Positions 25,443-34,492 of a stretch of 64,000 nucleotides of DNA are shown one piece after another. A program made the translations under genes and the position numbers. The notes beneath the pieces are model-generated. The model was not told the DNA's origin and did no database searches. It saw only the letters and a program-made list of their open reading frames with translations. Each line of letters opens with the position of its first letter. Within the stretch, counting starts at the first letter, position 1. The DNA is from Treponema sp. (lineage in GTDB: Bacteria; Spirochaetota; Spirochaetia; Treponematales; Treponemataceae), in assembly GCA_016294035.1 (NCBI GenBank), contig JAEDCT010000009.1:28514-92513 (forward strand). Reading direction: 5' to 3'.

Positions 25443-26411
25443 TTATCCAACCAATGTTTCTTTTGCATTTACATTCATACTATGAAATGCGTAGCTATAA
25501 AATATTTCCGCTACATCACGAAGAGGTTTTCTGATTTTTAAGCCCATTGCATAAGCAAATTCATTGGCAGCCTTTGTAGCTTCTGGATTCCAAAGTTTTG
25601 CATTTTCAAGATTTATAAAAACAGCTTTTTCGGTCTGTGCAATTGCATTTATATGAGCATTCATAAGTGCCAATTTTTTGTTTCCTGCAGGATTATTTAT
25701 AGAAATCAACGCAATTCTACAATCTTTATTCACCGCCTTTATTTCATCAAGCAAAGTAAGATAATAATTATCAAAAGCTGCAGAATCATTCTGGAATAAA
25801 GAAATATCATTTTCTCCAAGATGAATGATTATTCCTTCTGGAATCATTTTCGCAATATTTTCCTTAAAGTATTCCAAAGCTGCAGGCAACGTAATATTTT
25901 CACAGCTCTTATTGTAAATATCAAAATTAAAATTATATTCTCTTGATAAATCTGCAACCGGAATATTTTTATCCAGACTGCCTCCAAACAGAATAACAGC
26001 GTTCTTATTTTCTACGAAAGATTTTTCTCCATTAATTAATTCATCCAAAGAATTTGTATAATTAAGTTTTATTTCTTCCTTAGCCCTTTCAATATCCTTT
26101 ATCTCAAGCTTCTTAATCTTTATGTTTTTACTTCCTGAAGATTTTTTATCAAGCCTTTTATTTCTGATATAAACAAAAACATTTGCAGAAACAATAGCCA
26201 GATTCAAAAAATAAACACCAAGAACATAATTTAATTGATTGTTTATAATCTTTGCAGAAATGCCTGCAATATAACCAGTAATTATTAAAATTATAAAAGC
26301 TAAACTTGTACCCCTTGCAGTTTTTGCCCTGTAAGCCTTTACTACATTCAAAGGCCATGAAAAACCAAAACATACCAGCATTCCAGCTTCCAAAAGATGT
26401 GCTAAATTCAT
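25443..26411 (-). CDS. PQ-loop/SemiSWEET-like membrane domain fused to an SGNH-hydrolase-like domain
   Basis: 322 residues with an AAGGAG site before the ATG. Residues 5-85 form three hydrophobic helices with a PQ-loop-like WPLNVVKAYRAKTARGTS motif, as in SemiSWEET-type sugar transporter halves. After a charged linker (90-130) a cytoplasmic-looking domain begins with NAVILFGGSLDKNI (block I-like, Gly-Ser) and contains IIIHLGENDISLF (block III G-x-N-D), features of SGNH/GDSL esterases; a clear block V Asp-x-x-His is not obvious. It is divergent from a CitA/CitB-type two-component system, which may control it. The combination is unusual. Confidence 0.7.
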   Translation of the reverse strand: MNLAHLLEAGMLVCFGFSWPLNVVKAYRAKTARGTSLAFIILIITGYIAGISAKIINNQLNYVLGVYFLNLAIVSANVFVYIRNKRLDKKSSGSKNIKIKKLEIKDIERAKEEIKLNYTNSLDELINGEKSFVENKNAVILFGGSLDKNIPVADLSREYNFNFDIYNKSCENITLPAALEYFKENIAKMIPEGIIIHLGENDISLFQNDSAAFDNYYLTLLDEIKAVNKDCRIALISINNPAGNKKLALMNAHINAIAQTEKAVFINLENAKLWNPEATKAANEFAYAMGLKIRKPLRDVAEIFYSYAFHSMNVNAKETLVG

Positions 26412-26630
26412 TTCTTACACTCCTTTTAAACTACTTATAAAATAGTTTTTATTTAGTAATCAGACTGAAACACTACTATCAAGCAGTTCTCAATCTTTTT
26501 ATTACAACAACATCATAGCAATCAAACAAAAAATCTCAATTTTTTGAAAGAAAAGAATTTTATTTTAACTAATCAGATTTTTTTTACTTACAAAAGTTCT
26601 TTATTTTTTTATTTATGATAAACTTAAAAT

Positions 26631-27875
26631 ATGAAAAAAAAGAATCTCGGCAATCTCAATTCCATTCGCAAAGCTATTCAGCGGACTCAGCTTATTCTTA
26701 TTATTTCCATTACAATTTTTTTAAGCATAGGCGGTTTTTTTATCAACCTGAATATCAACAACAAAACTTTGAATCAAAATCTTCAGAATACTGCAGAACT
26801 TATTACAAGGCTTTATTCTTTTTCCAGAGATTTTTCTCAAGAGGATTTATGCGATTATATGGACAAAGTCGTTCAAAACCTGTCTGACGTAGATATCATC
26901 TCCATTATTGGATTAGACAGCATCCGAAAATATCATACACATCACAACTTAATAAATACAAAATATCAAGGAACAATTCCTGATTTTAAAAACCACCAGA
27001 ACAATTATTACACAGAAAGCAATATCGGACCTTCTGGACCCCAACTAAGAACCTATGCCGCAGTTTATGATTCCCAGGGTAATTATAGCGGCTTTATAAT
27101 GATAATCCGCCTTAAAACTTCTATTTCCGCAATTACTACACATATACTCATATTATTTCTTATTGTTACTCTTTCCGCTATTATCATTGAAATTGCAATT
27201 TCAGGATTTTTCTCACGCAAAATAAAAAAAGAATTTCTAGCCTTTACAGAAGATTTTGAAGGTACAAAATTTCTTGTAGATTCAATGAGAGCAAACAATC
27301 ACGACTTTACAAACAAACTCCATGTAATTTTGGGATTAATTCAGATTGGACAATACGATAAAGCAGTTTCTTATATTCAGAACATTTCAATAATCCAAAG
27401 AGAAACAATCAGCAAAGTTATGAATTCCATTGAAAACCCTTCTTTCGCAGCCTTAATCGTAGGAAAAATAGCACGTTCATCAGAATGCAATGTAAAATTC
27501 ATTTTGAACGAAGGCTCGTGTTTAAAAAATGAAGACATTTCTATACCTTCCGAAGCTCTTGTTACCATAACCGGAAATCTTATTGATAATGCACTGGACT
27601 CTATGAACAAGGATACATCAAAAAATGAAAAAGAACTTTCGCTGGGAATATACACAAGACCAGGTGAACTGCTGATTATCGTAAAAGACACAGGAACAGG
27701 CATTCCAGAGGAAATAAAAGATAAAATTTTTGAGAACGGATTTTCCACAAAAGGCCCAGGACGAGGAATCGGTCTATATCACACAAAGCAGCTTGTATCC
27801 AGTCTTGGAGGAACAATTACAGTTGAATCACAGGTTGGAACAGGAACCTGCTTTATGGTAAATTTATGTTCGTAG
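26631..27875 (+). CDS. sensor histidine kinase, CitA/DcuS family
   Basis: 414 residues. Two transmembrane helices (about 20-42 and 165-187) flank a ~120-residue extracytoplasmic sensor (PDC/Cache-like). The cytoplasmic part starts with the SpoOB-type H-box RANNHDFTNKLHVILGLIQ (phospho-acceptor His) and ends with a HATPase domain: ITGNLIDNALDSM (N-box), VKDTGTGIP (G1) and GPGRGIGLYHTKQLV (G2). The usual cytoplasmic PAS domain between membrane and H-box seems short or absent. Family members sense citrate or C4-dicarboxylates; the ligand here is unknown. The response regulator follows after 14 bases. TAAACT is 6 bases before the ATG, with no ribosome binding site. Confidence 0.9.
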   Translation: MKKKNLGNLNSIRKAIQRTQLILIISITIFLSIGGFFINLNINNKTLNQNLQNTAELITRLYSFSRDFSQEDLCDYMDKVVQNLSDVDIISIIGLDSIRKYHTHHNLINTKYQGTIPDFKNHQNNYYTESNIGPSGPQLRTYAAVYDSQGNYSGFIMIIRLKTSISAITTHILILFLIVTLSAIIIEIAISGFFSRKIKKEFLAFTEDFEGTKFLVDSMRANNHDFTNKLHVILGLIQIGQYDKAVSYIQNISIIQRETISKVMNSIENPSFAALIVGKIARSSECNVKFILNEGSCLKNEDISIPSEALVTITGNLIDNALDSMNKDTSKNEKELSLGIYTRPGELLIIVKDTGTGIPEEIKDKIFENGFSTKGPGRGIGLYHTKQLVSSLGGTITVESQVGTGTCFMVNLCS

Positions 27876-27889
27876 GAGTTCATAAATAG

Positions 27890-28585
27890 ATGAATTATTC
27901 TGTCTTAATAGTAGAAGATGATCCAATGGTTTCTATGATAAACGAACAATATGTTCTTAAATGCTCAGATTTTGTAATAGCAGGAACTTGCCGTAACGGA
28001 CAAGAAGCAATTGAATTTCTAAAAGCCCAGAAAGCAGATTTAATACTTCTTGATGTTTTTATGCCTGTTATGAATGGCGTTGAAACCTTAAAAAAAATCC
28101 GTGAATTACAGATTTCTTCAGACGTAATTATGATAACAGCTGCAAACGACACAACCACAATAGACGAAACAATGCATCTTGGTGTTTTAGATTATTTAAT
28201 CAAACCTTTCGCTTATGAACGCTTTAATGTTTCTCTTCAAAAGTTTAAAAATAAAATGCACGTCATGGAAGGAAATCTAAATCTTGACCAGAAAAGCCTG
28301 GATTCGCTGATTTCAAACAAAACAACTTTTTCAATATCAGAAGATGCAGACATATTACCAAAAGGGATTCAAAAGACCACATTATCTCACATTCATAATT
28401 ATTTTAATCAAAACCTAAACTGGCAATCAGTTGACATGATTGCAGACGCACTTGGAATATCCGTAGTTACAATCCGCAACTATCTTAACTATCTTGTAAA
28501 AAAAGGCTTCATTCTGGAAGACATAAACTACAACACAGGCGGAAGACCAAGTATGCTCTATAAAAAAAATAATGCTATTAAATAA
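27890..28585 (+). CDS. response regulator, CitB/DcuR family
   Basis: 231 residues. Receiver domain 1-120: VLIVEDDPMVSMI (acidic pair), DLILLDVFMPVMNG (phospho-acceptor Asp), MITAANDTTTI (Thr/Ser switch) and LIKPFAYERF (Lys). The C-terminal helix-turn-helix (WQSVDMIADALGISVVTIRNYLNYLVKKG) followed by a basic wing (GGRPSMLYKK) is the DNA-binding domain typical of DcuR/CitB regulators. Partner of the kinase just upstream; likely targets include the divergent PQ-loop/SGNH gene, an inference from position only. AGGAG lies 12 bases before the ATG. Confidence 0.93.
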   Translation: MNYSVLIVEDDPMVSMINEQYVLKCSDFVIAGTCRNGQEAIEFLKAQKADLILLDVFMPVMNGVETLKKIRELQISSDVIMITAANDTTTIDETMHLGVLDYLIKPFAYERFNVSLQKFKNKMHVMEGNLNLDQKSLDSLISNKTTFSISEDADILPKGIQKTTLSHIHNYFNQNLNWQSVDMIADALGISVVTIRNYLNYLVKKGFILEDINYNTGGRPSMLYKKNNAIK

Positions 28586-28612
28586 GTAACAAAAAAAATC
28601 ACAAAGCACCGC

Positions 28613-28984
28613 TTGTTTTGATTACCGGTCGGAGCAAATCACTTGCGTGATTCACTCCTTCTTGTTTTGATTATCGGTCGGAGCAAATCACTTGCGTGAT
28701 TCACTCCTTCTTGTTTTGATTTCCGGTCGGAGCAAATCACTTGCGTGATTCACTCTCCCTGGTTTGATTATCGGTCGGGGCAAATCACTTGCGTGATTTG
28801 CTCCTCCTTGGTTAACAAAAAAAATCACAAAGCACCGCTTGTTTTGATTATCGGTCGGAGCTAATCACTTGCGTGATTCACCCCTCCTTGTTTTGATTAT
28901 CGGTCGGAGCAAATCACTTGCGTGATTCACTCTCCCTGGTTTGATTATCGGTCGGAGCAAATCACTTGCGTGATTTGCTCCTCC
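28613..28984. repeat. array of seven ~49-bp hairpin repeats
   Basis: Units at 28613-28661, 28662-28710, 28711-28759, 28760-28807, 28839-28887, 28888-28936 and 28937-28984. Each reads TTGTTTTGATTATCGGTCGG then AGCAAATCACTTGCGTGATT then CACTCC or TGCTCC. Units 4 and 7 contain a 12-bp stem (GGAGCAAATCAC / GTGATTTGCTCC; unit 4 has one G change) with a TTGC loop; the others keep 7 bp. A 31-base spacer (28808-28838) repeats the half-terminator at 28588-28612, so the array is a higher-order duplication of [units + last variant unit]. It fills the 458-base gap between the regulator gene and guaA. No associated cas genes. Confidence 0.9.
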
Positions 28985-28993
28985 TTGGTTAAC

Positions 28994-29032
28994 AAAAAAC
29001 CATCACAAAGCACCGCTTTGTGATGGTTTTTT
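28994..29032. terminator. strong bidirectional terminator between the regulator gene and guaA
   Basis: A 17-bp perfect stem: AAAAAACCATCACAAAG, loop CACCG, CTTTGTGATGGTTTTTT. T-runs on both strands let it stop guaA transcripts and plus-strand transcripts. The half-elements at 28588, 28808 and 25310 look like broken copies of this same hairpin. Confidence 0.85.
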
Positions 29033-29043
29033 GTTTTCGATTA

Positions 29044-30915
29044 TTATTCCCATCCAAATGTTGCTGGCGGCTTGTTTGTGCAATCCAGATACAAACTGTC
29101 CACAAAATCCAGTTCCGCAATCTGCTTTACAATATTGTCCAGCAATTCCATTGGCAACCATGCAAACCTGGCTGTCATTACATCTTCTGAAACTACAGGC
29201 CTCAATACAAAACTTGCCTTTTTATCACTTGTTGCATAAGGCAAGTCTATCGTCAGATGCTGGAAAATTTTGTCATACCATCCGTTTTTATGAAGTTCTG
29301 TAAGTACAATATCATCTACTTCCCTCAACTGATCAAGCCTTTCTCTTGTACAATATCCCTTCTGCAAAACCAGGTCTTCATCCTTTACTCCCGGTTTCTG
29401 GTACAGCTTAATCACAGTTCTGTTCAGGAACCTTGCACTATTTGTAATTGTGCTTGAAGTCTTCTCAACCTTTTCACGAACTTTAGGAACATGAAAAAAT
29501 CCCTTCTCATCCTTTTTAAATGCAAGACAAGCAGGGAATCTGTATGTTCTAAAATCCCCCTGTACACCAACAGACTTAACAGGAAGTACTGTCTTTACCA
29601 ATGAAGCCTTGCAGTTTTCACAGAATTCAGTAATTTCAATTCCTTCAAACTCTTCCTTTGCTTTTTTTAGTTCTTCCTTATCATCTGCAGAAAGCACTCC
29701 ATCAGAACACAGAACATTGATACTCAGGCCTGGTCCTGGGAATGGATGTCTCATTACCAGATCATCCTCAAGTCCAAGTTTCTTTCCCATGCGTCTTACT
29801 TCATCTTTATACAAATCCTTCAACGGCTCAATAATAAGCCCCTTTTCTATAAGTTTCTGGATTCCTTCAACGCGGTTATGATGTGTCTTGATTGTATGTG
29901 AATTCTTTGTTCCGCCTGATTCAATAATATCCGGATACAAAGTTCCCTGAGCAAGCATATACCTGTTCTCATCCAGATTCTGTTCCTTGACAAAATTATC
30001 ACGAACCGTAATAAAATTTTCACCGACTGCCATTCTCTTTTTCTGAGGATCTGTCAATCCGGCAATTGCAGACAGGAAGCTTTCACTTGCATCCTTCACA
30101 ACAAAATTATTAAAATTATGTCCTCGATATGCCTTGTCTACATTCGAACTTTCATTCTTACGCATGAATCCATTGTCAATGTGAAGTCCCAGAACCCTGT
30201 CCTGGCCCAAAGCTTTATTCAAGAGTGCAAAGGCAACAGTTGAATCGACTCCACCAGAAAGGAACAAAAGAACATTCTTGTCTCCAGCCTGCTTTTTTGT
30301 ATCTTCAATAATATGATTCAAAACTGCATCTTCATCCCAGTTTTTAGGCATCTGACAATATTGGGCAAAATTCTCAAAAATCTGGTTTCCACAAGGAGTA
30401 TCCTTAACCTCACAATGGCACTGGAGAGAGAATCTTTTCTTTGCAAGATTCTGAGTTGCCGCAAAAGGACAATCCTTTGTTGAACCGATTACCTCAAAAC
30501 CATCACCCATGGAAAGAACTCCATCCTGGTGACTCATCCAAACCTGCTGCTGAGGATCAATTCCCTTAAAAAGCGGAGAGTTCAACTCTTTTCTGATATT
30601 AAGCTGAGCAAAACCAAATTCACCAACTTCTGCCTTTCCAACCTTTCCGTTATATCCAAGATGAACAATATAATGTCCATAGCACAAACCAAGAATCGGA
30701 ACATCCAGATCCAGAATCCTTGAATTGAAATCCGGAGTCTTTTCATCATAAACAGAAGCAGGTCCACCGGAAAACACAATTCCCTTTGCATCCCTGAGTT
30801 TTTCAACATCACAGGAAGGAAGTTCAATTTCAGAATAATAACCGAGTGCACGGAATCTCTTTGCAATAAGGTGAGCATACTGAGACCCGAAATCAAGTAC
30901 AACAATCTTTTCCAT
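29044..30915 (-). CDS. guaA: GMP synthase (glutamine-hydrolysing), long form
   Basis: 623 residues, about 100 longer than the usual enzyme. Converts XMP to GMP. The class I amidotransferase has the nucleophile in ILGLCYGHYI; the usual FHPEV motif is CHCEV, keeping His and Glu. The ATP pyrophosphatase has the P-loop FLSGGVDSTVAF, and the C-terminus ends normally (TNKPPATFGWE). The extra length lies in the dimerisation region after HPFPGPGLSINVL, with a Cys-x-x-Cys-containing insert (FCENCKASLVKTV). TATAAT (30922-30927) is exactly 6 bases before the ATG with no ribosome binding site. Confidence 0.95.
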   Translation of the reverse strand: MEKIVVLDFGSQYAHLIAKRFRALGYYSEIELPSCDVEKLRDAKGIVFSGGPASVYDEKTPDFNSRILDLDVPILGLCYGHYIVHLGYNGKVGKAEVGEFGFAQLNIRKELNSPLFKGIDPQQQVWMSHQDGVLSMGDGFEVIGSTKDCPFAATQNLAKKRFSLQCHCEVKDTPCGNQIFENFAQYCQMPKNWDEDAVLNHIIEDTKKQAGDKNVLLFLSGGVDSTVAFALLNKALGQDRVLGLHIDNGFMRKNESSNVDKAYRGHNFNNFVVKDASESFLSAIAGLTDPQKKRMAVGENFITVRDNFVKEQNLDENRYMLAQGTLYPDIIESGGTKNSHTIKTHHNRVEGIQKLIEKGLIIEPLKDLYKDEVRRMGKKLGLEDDLVMRHPFPGPGLSINVLCSDGVLSADDKEELKKAKEEFEGIEITEFCENCKASLVKTVLPVKSVGVQGDFRTYRFPACLAFKKDEKGFFHVPKVREKVEKTSSTITNSARFLNRTVIKLYQKPGVKDEDLVLQKGYCTRERLDQLREVDDIVLTELHKNGWYDKIFQHLTIDLPYATSDKKASFVLRPVVSEDVMTARFAWLPMELLDNIVKQIAELDFVDSLYLDCTNKPPATFGWE

Positions 30916-30971
30916 GTCTTGATTATACTGAATAAGAAAAAAAAATTAAATAAGACAAAAAGTCACAGGCA

Positions 30972-32780
30972 CTACTTAAGCAAATCCCACTCAACGTTAA
31001 CTGATCTGTTTTCTATTAATGGAATCCTCAGGTAAGTCAGACAATCAGCCCTGTGAACTGTGATTCCCCTCTTGCTAGAAATATATCCAACAATTGGATC
31101 ACCGGGAACCGGACAGCAACATCTGGCAACAGTCACAACAAAGTTTGAATCATTTTCAACGCGAATTTTTCCACTGTATCTTGAATCAGGATCTTTCTTT
31201 TCTGCGGATTTTCTTTTTTTGTCTGAAGGCCTTTTTAGCTCACGCTGTCTTGCCAAAGCTGCATTAGCGGACTCCTTCTTTTGCTCAGCATCCCTGTCGA
31301 TGAATGTAGGATCATTTTCTGACAGCCATGCGTGGATTCTCTGATGAGCCTTGCTTGTCTTTACTGCAAGAAGCTGACTTTGAGTCGGATGGGCATTGGG
31401 ATTAGTTATGATTTCAATAATCTGGGTATTCTTCAATGGAGCAGTAAGTGCAATTATTTTCCCATCAGCCTTGGCACCAACAATTTTTTCGCCAATGCCA
31501 GTGTGAATGGAATAGGCAAAATCAATGGCGTTGCTGCCGCTTGGGAGTTCCTTGACATCACCTTTTGGAGTAAACACGAATATTGAATCACCTAAAATTT
31601 CATTCTTAAGTTCAGAGAAAAAATTTTCATCAGAAAGGTCTTCATCCCTCAAGACCCTGAGCTTATTGATGATACTCAAATCTTGAGCCTTTACCAGATC
31701 CTTGTTTGTACCTTTCTTGTAAAGCCAGTGAGAGGCAACTCCGTGCTCGGCAATATCATGCATCTCCTTTGTTCTTATCTGAATTTCAAGAGGCTTTCCC
31801 TCACACATAACAGTCGTATGAAGTGACTGATACCCGTTTGCTTTTGGCATTGCAATGTAATCCTTGAATCTTCCTTCCAAAGGTTTCCAGAGACCATGAA
31901 CAATACCAATCAATGTGTAGCATTCTGTGTTTGTATTACAAATAATTCTTAATGCAAGAAGATCATAAAGCTCACCAGGTTCCTTATTTCGTTTTCTCAT
32001 TTTCTGATAGATAGAATAGAAATGCTTTGCGCGGCTTGAAATCTGTACGTCTATGCCAATTTCCTTTGCAGCGTCACTGATTTTCCTTACGGAATTTTCA
32101 AGATATTCTGCACGTTCCTGTTTTTTCTGAGAAACAATTGACTTAATCTGCTGGAACACGGCTGGATTCGAATACTTGAGACTCAAATCCTCCATCTCAG
32201 ACTTTACTTCGCTCATACCAAGTCTTGATGCAAGGGGACACCAGATATCAAGAACTTCCTTTGCAATAAGTTTCTGTGCCTGCGGAGAAACAGACCTGAG
32301 GTTTCTCATTCTGTCAAGTCGGTCTGCAAGCTTAACAAGAATAACACGAATATCATCAACCATTGCAAAAAGCATTTTCCTGATTGAATCAGCATTGTGA
32401 ATTGAGGTGCTGTTAATATTCAGGGATGTAATTTTTGCAGTTCCATAGCAGATAACACTCACATCTTTTCCAAACTTATCTTCAATTTCACCAAGGCAAC
32501 CAGGATCAACTTCCAGAATATTGTGAAAAAGACAGGAGATAATGGTGTCAGCACCAAGATTTTTCTGGGCAAGAATTCTTGCAACACGGAAGGGATGAAG
32601 ATAATAGGGCTTTCCACACTTACGCTTCAGGTTCCGGGTTTTTCCAATGAGATAATCCCATGCGCTGACAATACGAGCCTTATCGGATTGCGAATAGGAA
32701 TCTGAAAACTCTGTGAAAAATGTATCGATCAATACCTGGGGATCAGTTTCTGTTTCAAAATATTCATTGGACTGAGACAT
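30972..32780 (-). CDS. relA: ppGpp synthetase, RelA/SpoT family, with degenerate hydrolase site and no ACT domain
   Basis: 602 residues. Makes (p)ppGpp in the stringent response. The N-terminal hydrolase domain lacks key residues: the HD dyad is HN (FHNILEVD, residues 86-87) and KLADRxHNMR is KLADRLDRMR. The synthetase domain is intact: KHFYSIYQKMRKRN, YDLLALRIIC, FKDYIAMPKANGYQSLHTTV and LEIQIRTKEMHDIAEHGVASHW. A TGS domain (ELPSGSNAIDFAYSIHTGIG) and a zinc-finger-like CCCPVPGDPIVGY segment follow, but the protein ends before the usual ACT domain. So it is likely synthetase-only, implying a separate hydrolase in the genome. Confidence 0.9.
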   Translation of the reverse strand: MSQSNEYFETETDPQVLIDTFFTEFSDSYSQSDKARIVSAWDYLIGKTRNLKRKCGKPYYLHPFRVARILAQKNLGADTIISCLFHNILEVDPGCLGEIEDKFGKDVSVICYGTAKITSLNINSTSIHNADSIRKMLFAMVDDIRVILVKLADRLDRMRNLRSVSPQAQKLIAKEVLDIWCPLASRLGMSEVKSEMEDLSLKYSNPAVFQQIKSIVSQKKQERAEYLENSVRKISDAAKEIGIDVQISSRAKHFYSIYQKMRKRNKEPGELYDLLALRIICNTNTECYTLIGIVHGLWKPLEGRFKDYIAMPKANGYQSLHTTVMCEGKPLEIQIRTKEMHDIAEHGVASHWLYKKGTNKDLVKAQDLSIINKLRVLRDEDLSDENFFSELKNEILGDSIFVFTPKGDVKELPSGSNAIDFAYSIHTGIGEKIVGAKADGKIIALTAPLKNTQIIEIITNPNAHPTQSQLLAVKTSKAHQRIHAWLSENDPTFIDRDAEQKKESANAALARQRELKRPSDKKRKSAEKKDPDSRYSGKIRVENDSNFVVTVARCCCPVPGDPIVGYISSKRGITVHRADCLTYLRIPLIENRSVNVEWDLLK

Positions 32781-32786
32781 GATTCA

Positions 32787-32815
32787 ATTTTACAGGCAAT
32801 AAGAAAAAAAATCAA
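32787..32815 (-). promoter_or_regulatory. leaderless-type promoter of relA
   Basis: Minus strand: TTGATT (32810-32815), 17-base spacer, TAAAAT (32787-32792), 6 bases, ATG at 32780. No Shine-Dalgarno. Confidence 0.6.
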
Positions 32816-32859
32816 TTTTAGAAATGACATAAAAAGTGGATGCAATGAGTGAGCACCAA

Positions 32860-33753
32860 TTAATATGTTTCACGGTCGCAAAAAAGCTGTCCTGTTGAAA
32901 TGTCATAGCGAACAATAGCAGCGTTGTGATTTATTACACTTGATTCAAAAACCTTTTCCGTAAACCTGTTAGAAAAATCATAACTGTTCCTGACAATATG
33001 GCAATGCCCCGCCATATAAAGCCTGACATTATTTTTTGAAAAAACAGAAAGCAAATAGTCCCGCTCATCAACGTTCTGCAATGTGTAATAGCAGTAACCA
33101 CCAGCATAGATAGGATAATGACTACACACAATCTTCAGGTTGGGATCATTTTCCATTTCTTTTTTTATAGATTCAAGCTGGGGTTTCCCGAAAGTTCCAT
33201 TGGCTGAATCAAGAAAATACCAGCTCACATTCTGAATGTCACATTTTGTCTCAAACCGGTAGCTTGATTCATGAGGATATATGTTTTCAAGATAATACTG
33301 GAAACCTGAATTATAGATATCATGATTTCCCACAGTTGAATAAACCTTCAAACCTGTCTGACGTTCAATTTCTTTTGCAAACAGAGAATAATTTCTGTAA
33401 TCAGTCTCTGAACCGTTGTATGTCAAATCTCCCAGGCAGACAACAAACTGAACAGGAAATCCAAGAGACTCATTTTCCGCCATTTTGTTTTTTAGCCAGA
33501 AAATATATCTTTGAAAATACTCAGACTCCTTTGAAAATGATTCAGCTCCTACATGCACATCAGTTATGACAGCAACCGAAAAACGTCCATGAGACGGAAG
33601 ATCGTGAGCATTCACATAATCTGAAACATCTACTACATTTCTTGATCTTTTATGGACCTGATCATCACGATAGAAAAATTCATCCACACCGAAGGAACAT
33701 GAAAAACAGAAAGCACAGACAAAAGCAATCAGAATGGCAGTGATTTTTTTCAT
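32860..33753 (-). CDS. metallophosphoesterase lipoprotein (calcineurin-like)
   Basis: 297 residues. Lipobox CFSCSFG (Cys19) places it in the envelope. The five metallophosphoesterase motifs are all seen: ITDVHVG (Asp-x-His), CLGDLTYNG (Asp), VGNHDIYN (Asn-His), VCSHYPIY (His) and MAGHCHIV (Gly-His-x-His). It should hold a two-metal centre and cleave phosphoesters outside the cytoplasm; substrate unknown. Its ATG overlaps the TGA of the preceding envelope gene by one base, so the two act as one unit. Confidence 0.9.
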   Translation of the reverse strand: MKKITAILIAFVCAFCFSCSFGVDEFFYRDDQVHKRSRNVVDVSDYVNAHDLPSHGRFSVAVITDVHVGAESFSKESEYFQRYIFWLKNKMAENESLGFPVQFVVCLGDLTYNGSETDYRNYSLFAKEIERQTGLKVYSTVGNHDIYNSGFQYYLENIYPHESSYRFETKCDIQNVSWYFLDSANGTFGKPQLESIKKEMENDPNLKIVCSHYPIYAGGYCYYTLQNVDERDYLLSVFSKNNVRLYMAGHCHIVRNSYDFSNRFTEKVFESSVINHNAAIVRYDISTGQLFCDRETY

Positions 33754-34457
33754 CAGAACTTATACCCCACACCAAGACGAATTGAATACCCATCAACAAA
33801 AGACGAAACTGTCAGCAAGTCAATTGACCTGAAATCAATCCTTGAAAACAAGACAATATTTGATTCAAAACAATTTGTAAACTCAATGGCAAAAACAGGA
33901 GCAAAAAAATTCGGATGGTAGAAAAAATCCCTGGAAGAAAATGAAAATGTAAGCAAGGAATTTTCATTCAGCTTAAAGTCAACCCAGGAAGAAAATGACG
34001 GCTCAATTTTCCAGACAGAATCAATATCAGAATCAATGAAATGAGAAACCTTGAAGCCAAAAAGAAAACTGCTTCCCATGGAAATTCTTGGAGTAAATAC
34101 AATTACTCCGCGAGGACCTGCATAGGTCGAAAACCTGCAGGAAACATTCTGAAACTTAATTGCATTTGACAGAACCTCAATGCCAAATTTGTTTTTAAAA
34201 TCAAAGATCCAGTAAAACATGTTACCAGTAAAAGATGCACAGTCACAGGAAAACTGTATGCCTGCAGAAAGCTCTCCCTTATCCCAGCTTGAGAAATAAA
34301 TGGTTTCGAGAGCATTTTCTTCTGTGGTTATTGTACGTGAATATGTTGAAGTATATTGAACAGAAACAATCTGAACCATGTCGCCGGTAGACCAGGCATG
34401 CAAAGAGGCTGAGACTAAAAAAATTAAAAAAACCAGAAGCCCTGTTTTTTTTCTCAT
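33753..34457 (-). CDS. putative outer-membrane beta-barrel protein
   Basis: 234 residues. Signal peptide (MRKKTGLLVFLIFLVSASLHAWS), then alternating aromatic and polar strands throughout (for example SCDCASFTGNMFYWIFDFKNKFG) and a C-terminal strand YSIRLGVGYKF ending in Phe, the usual signal for barrel insertion. No family recognised. It is coupled to the metallophosphoesterase lipoprotein by a one-base overlap. TAAACT lies 6 bases upstream of the ATG. Confidence 0.7.
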   Translation of the reverse strand: MRKKTGLLVFLIFLVSASLHAWSTGDMVQIVSVQYTSTYSRTITTEENALETIYFSSWDKGELSAGIQFSCDCASFTGNMFYWIFDFKNKFGIEVLSNAIKFQNVSCRFSTYAGPRGVIVFTPRISMGSSFLFGFKVSHFIDSDIDSVWKIEPSFSSWVDFKLNENSLLTFSFSSRDFFYHPNFFAPVFAIEFTNCFESNIVLFSRIDFRSIDLLTVSSFVDGYSIRLGVGYKF

Positions 34458-34463
34458 GAAACA

Positions 34464-34492
34464 AGTTTAATGACGATTTACAAAAAAATCAA
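34464..34492 (-). promoter_or_regulatory. leaderless-type promoter of the barrel-phosphoesterase unit
   Basis: Minus strand: TTGATT (34487-34492), 17-base spacer, TAAACT (34464-34469), 6 bases, ATG at 34457. Confidence 0.6.

Noticed and set aside
28613..28984. Possible CRISPR array
   Set aside because: The ~49-bp units abut directly with no unique spacers, the only gap is another repeated element, and there are no cas genes nearby.
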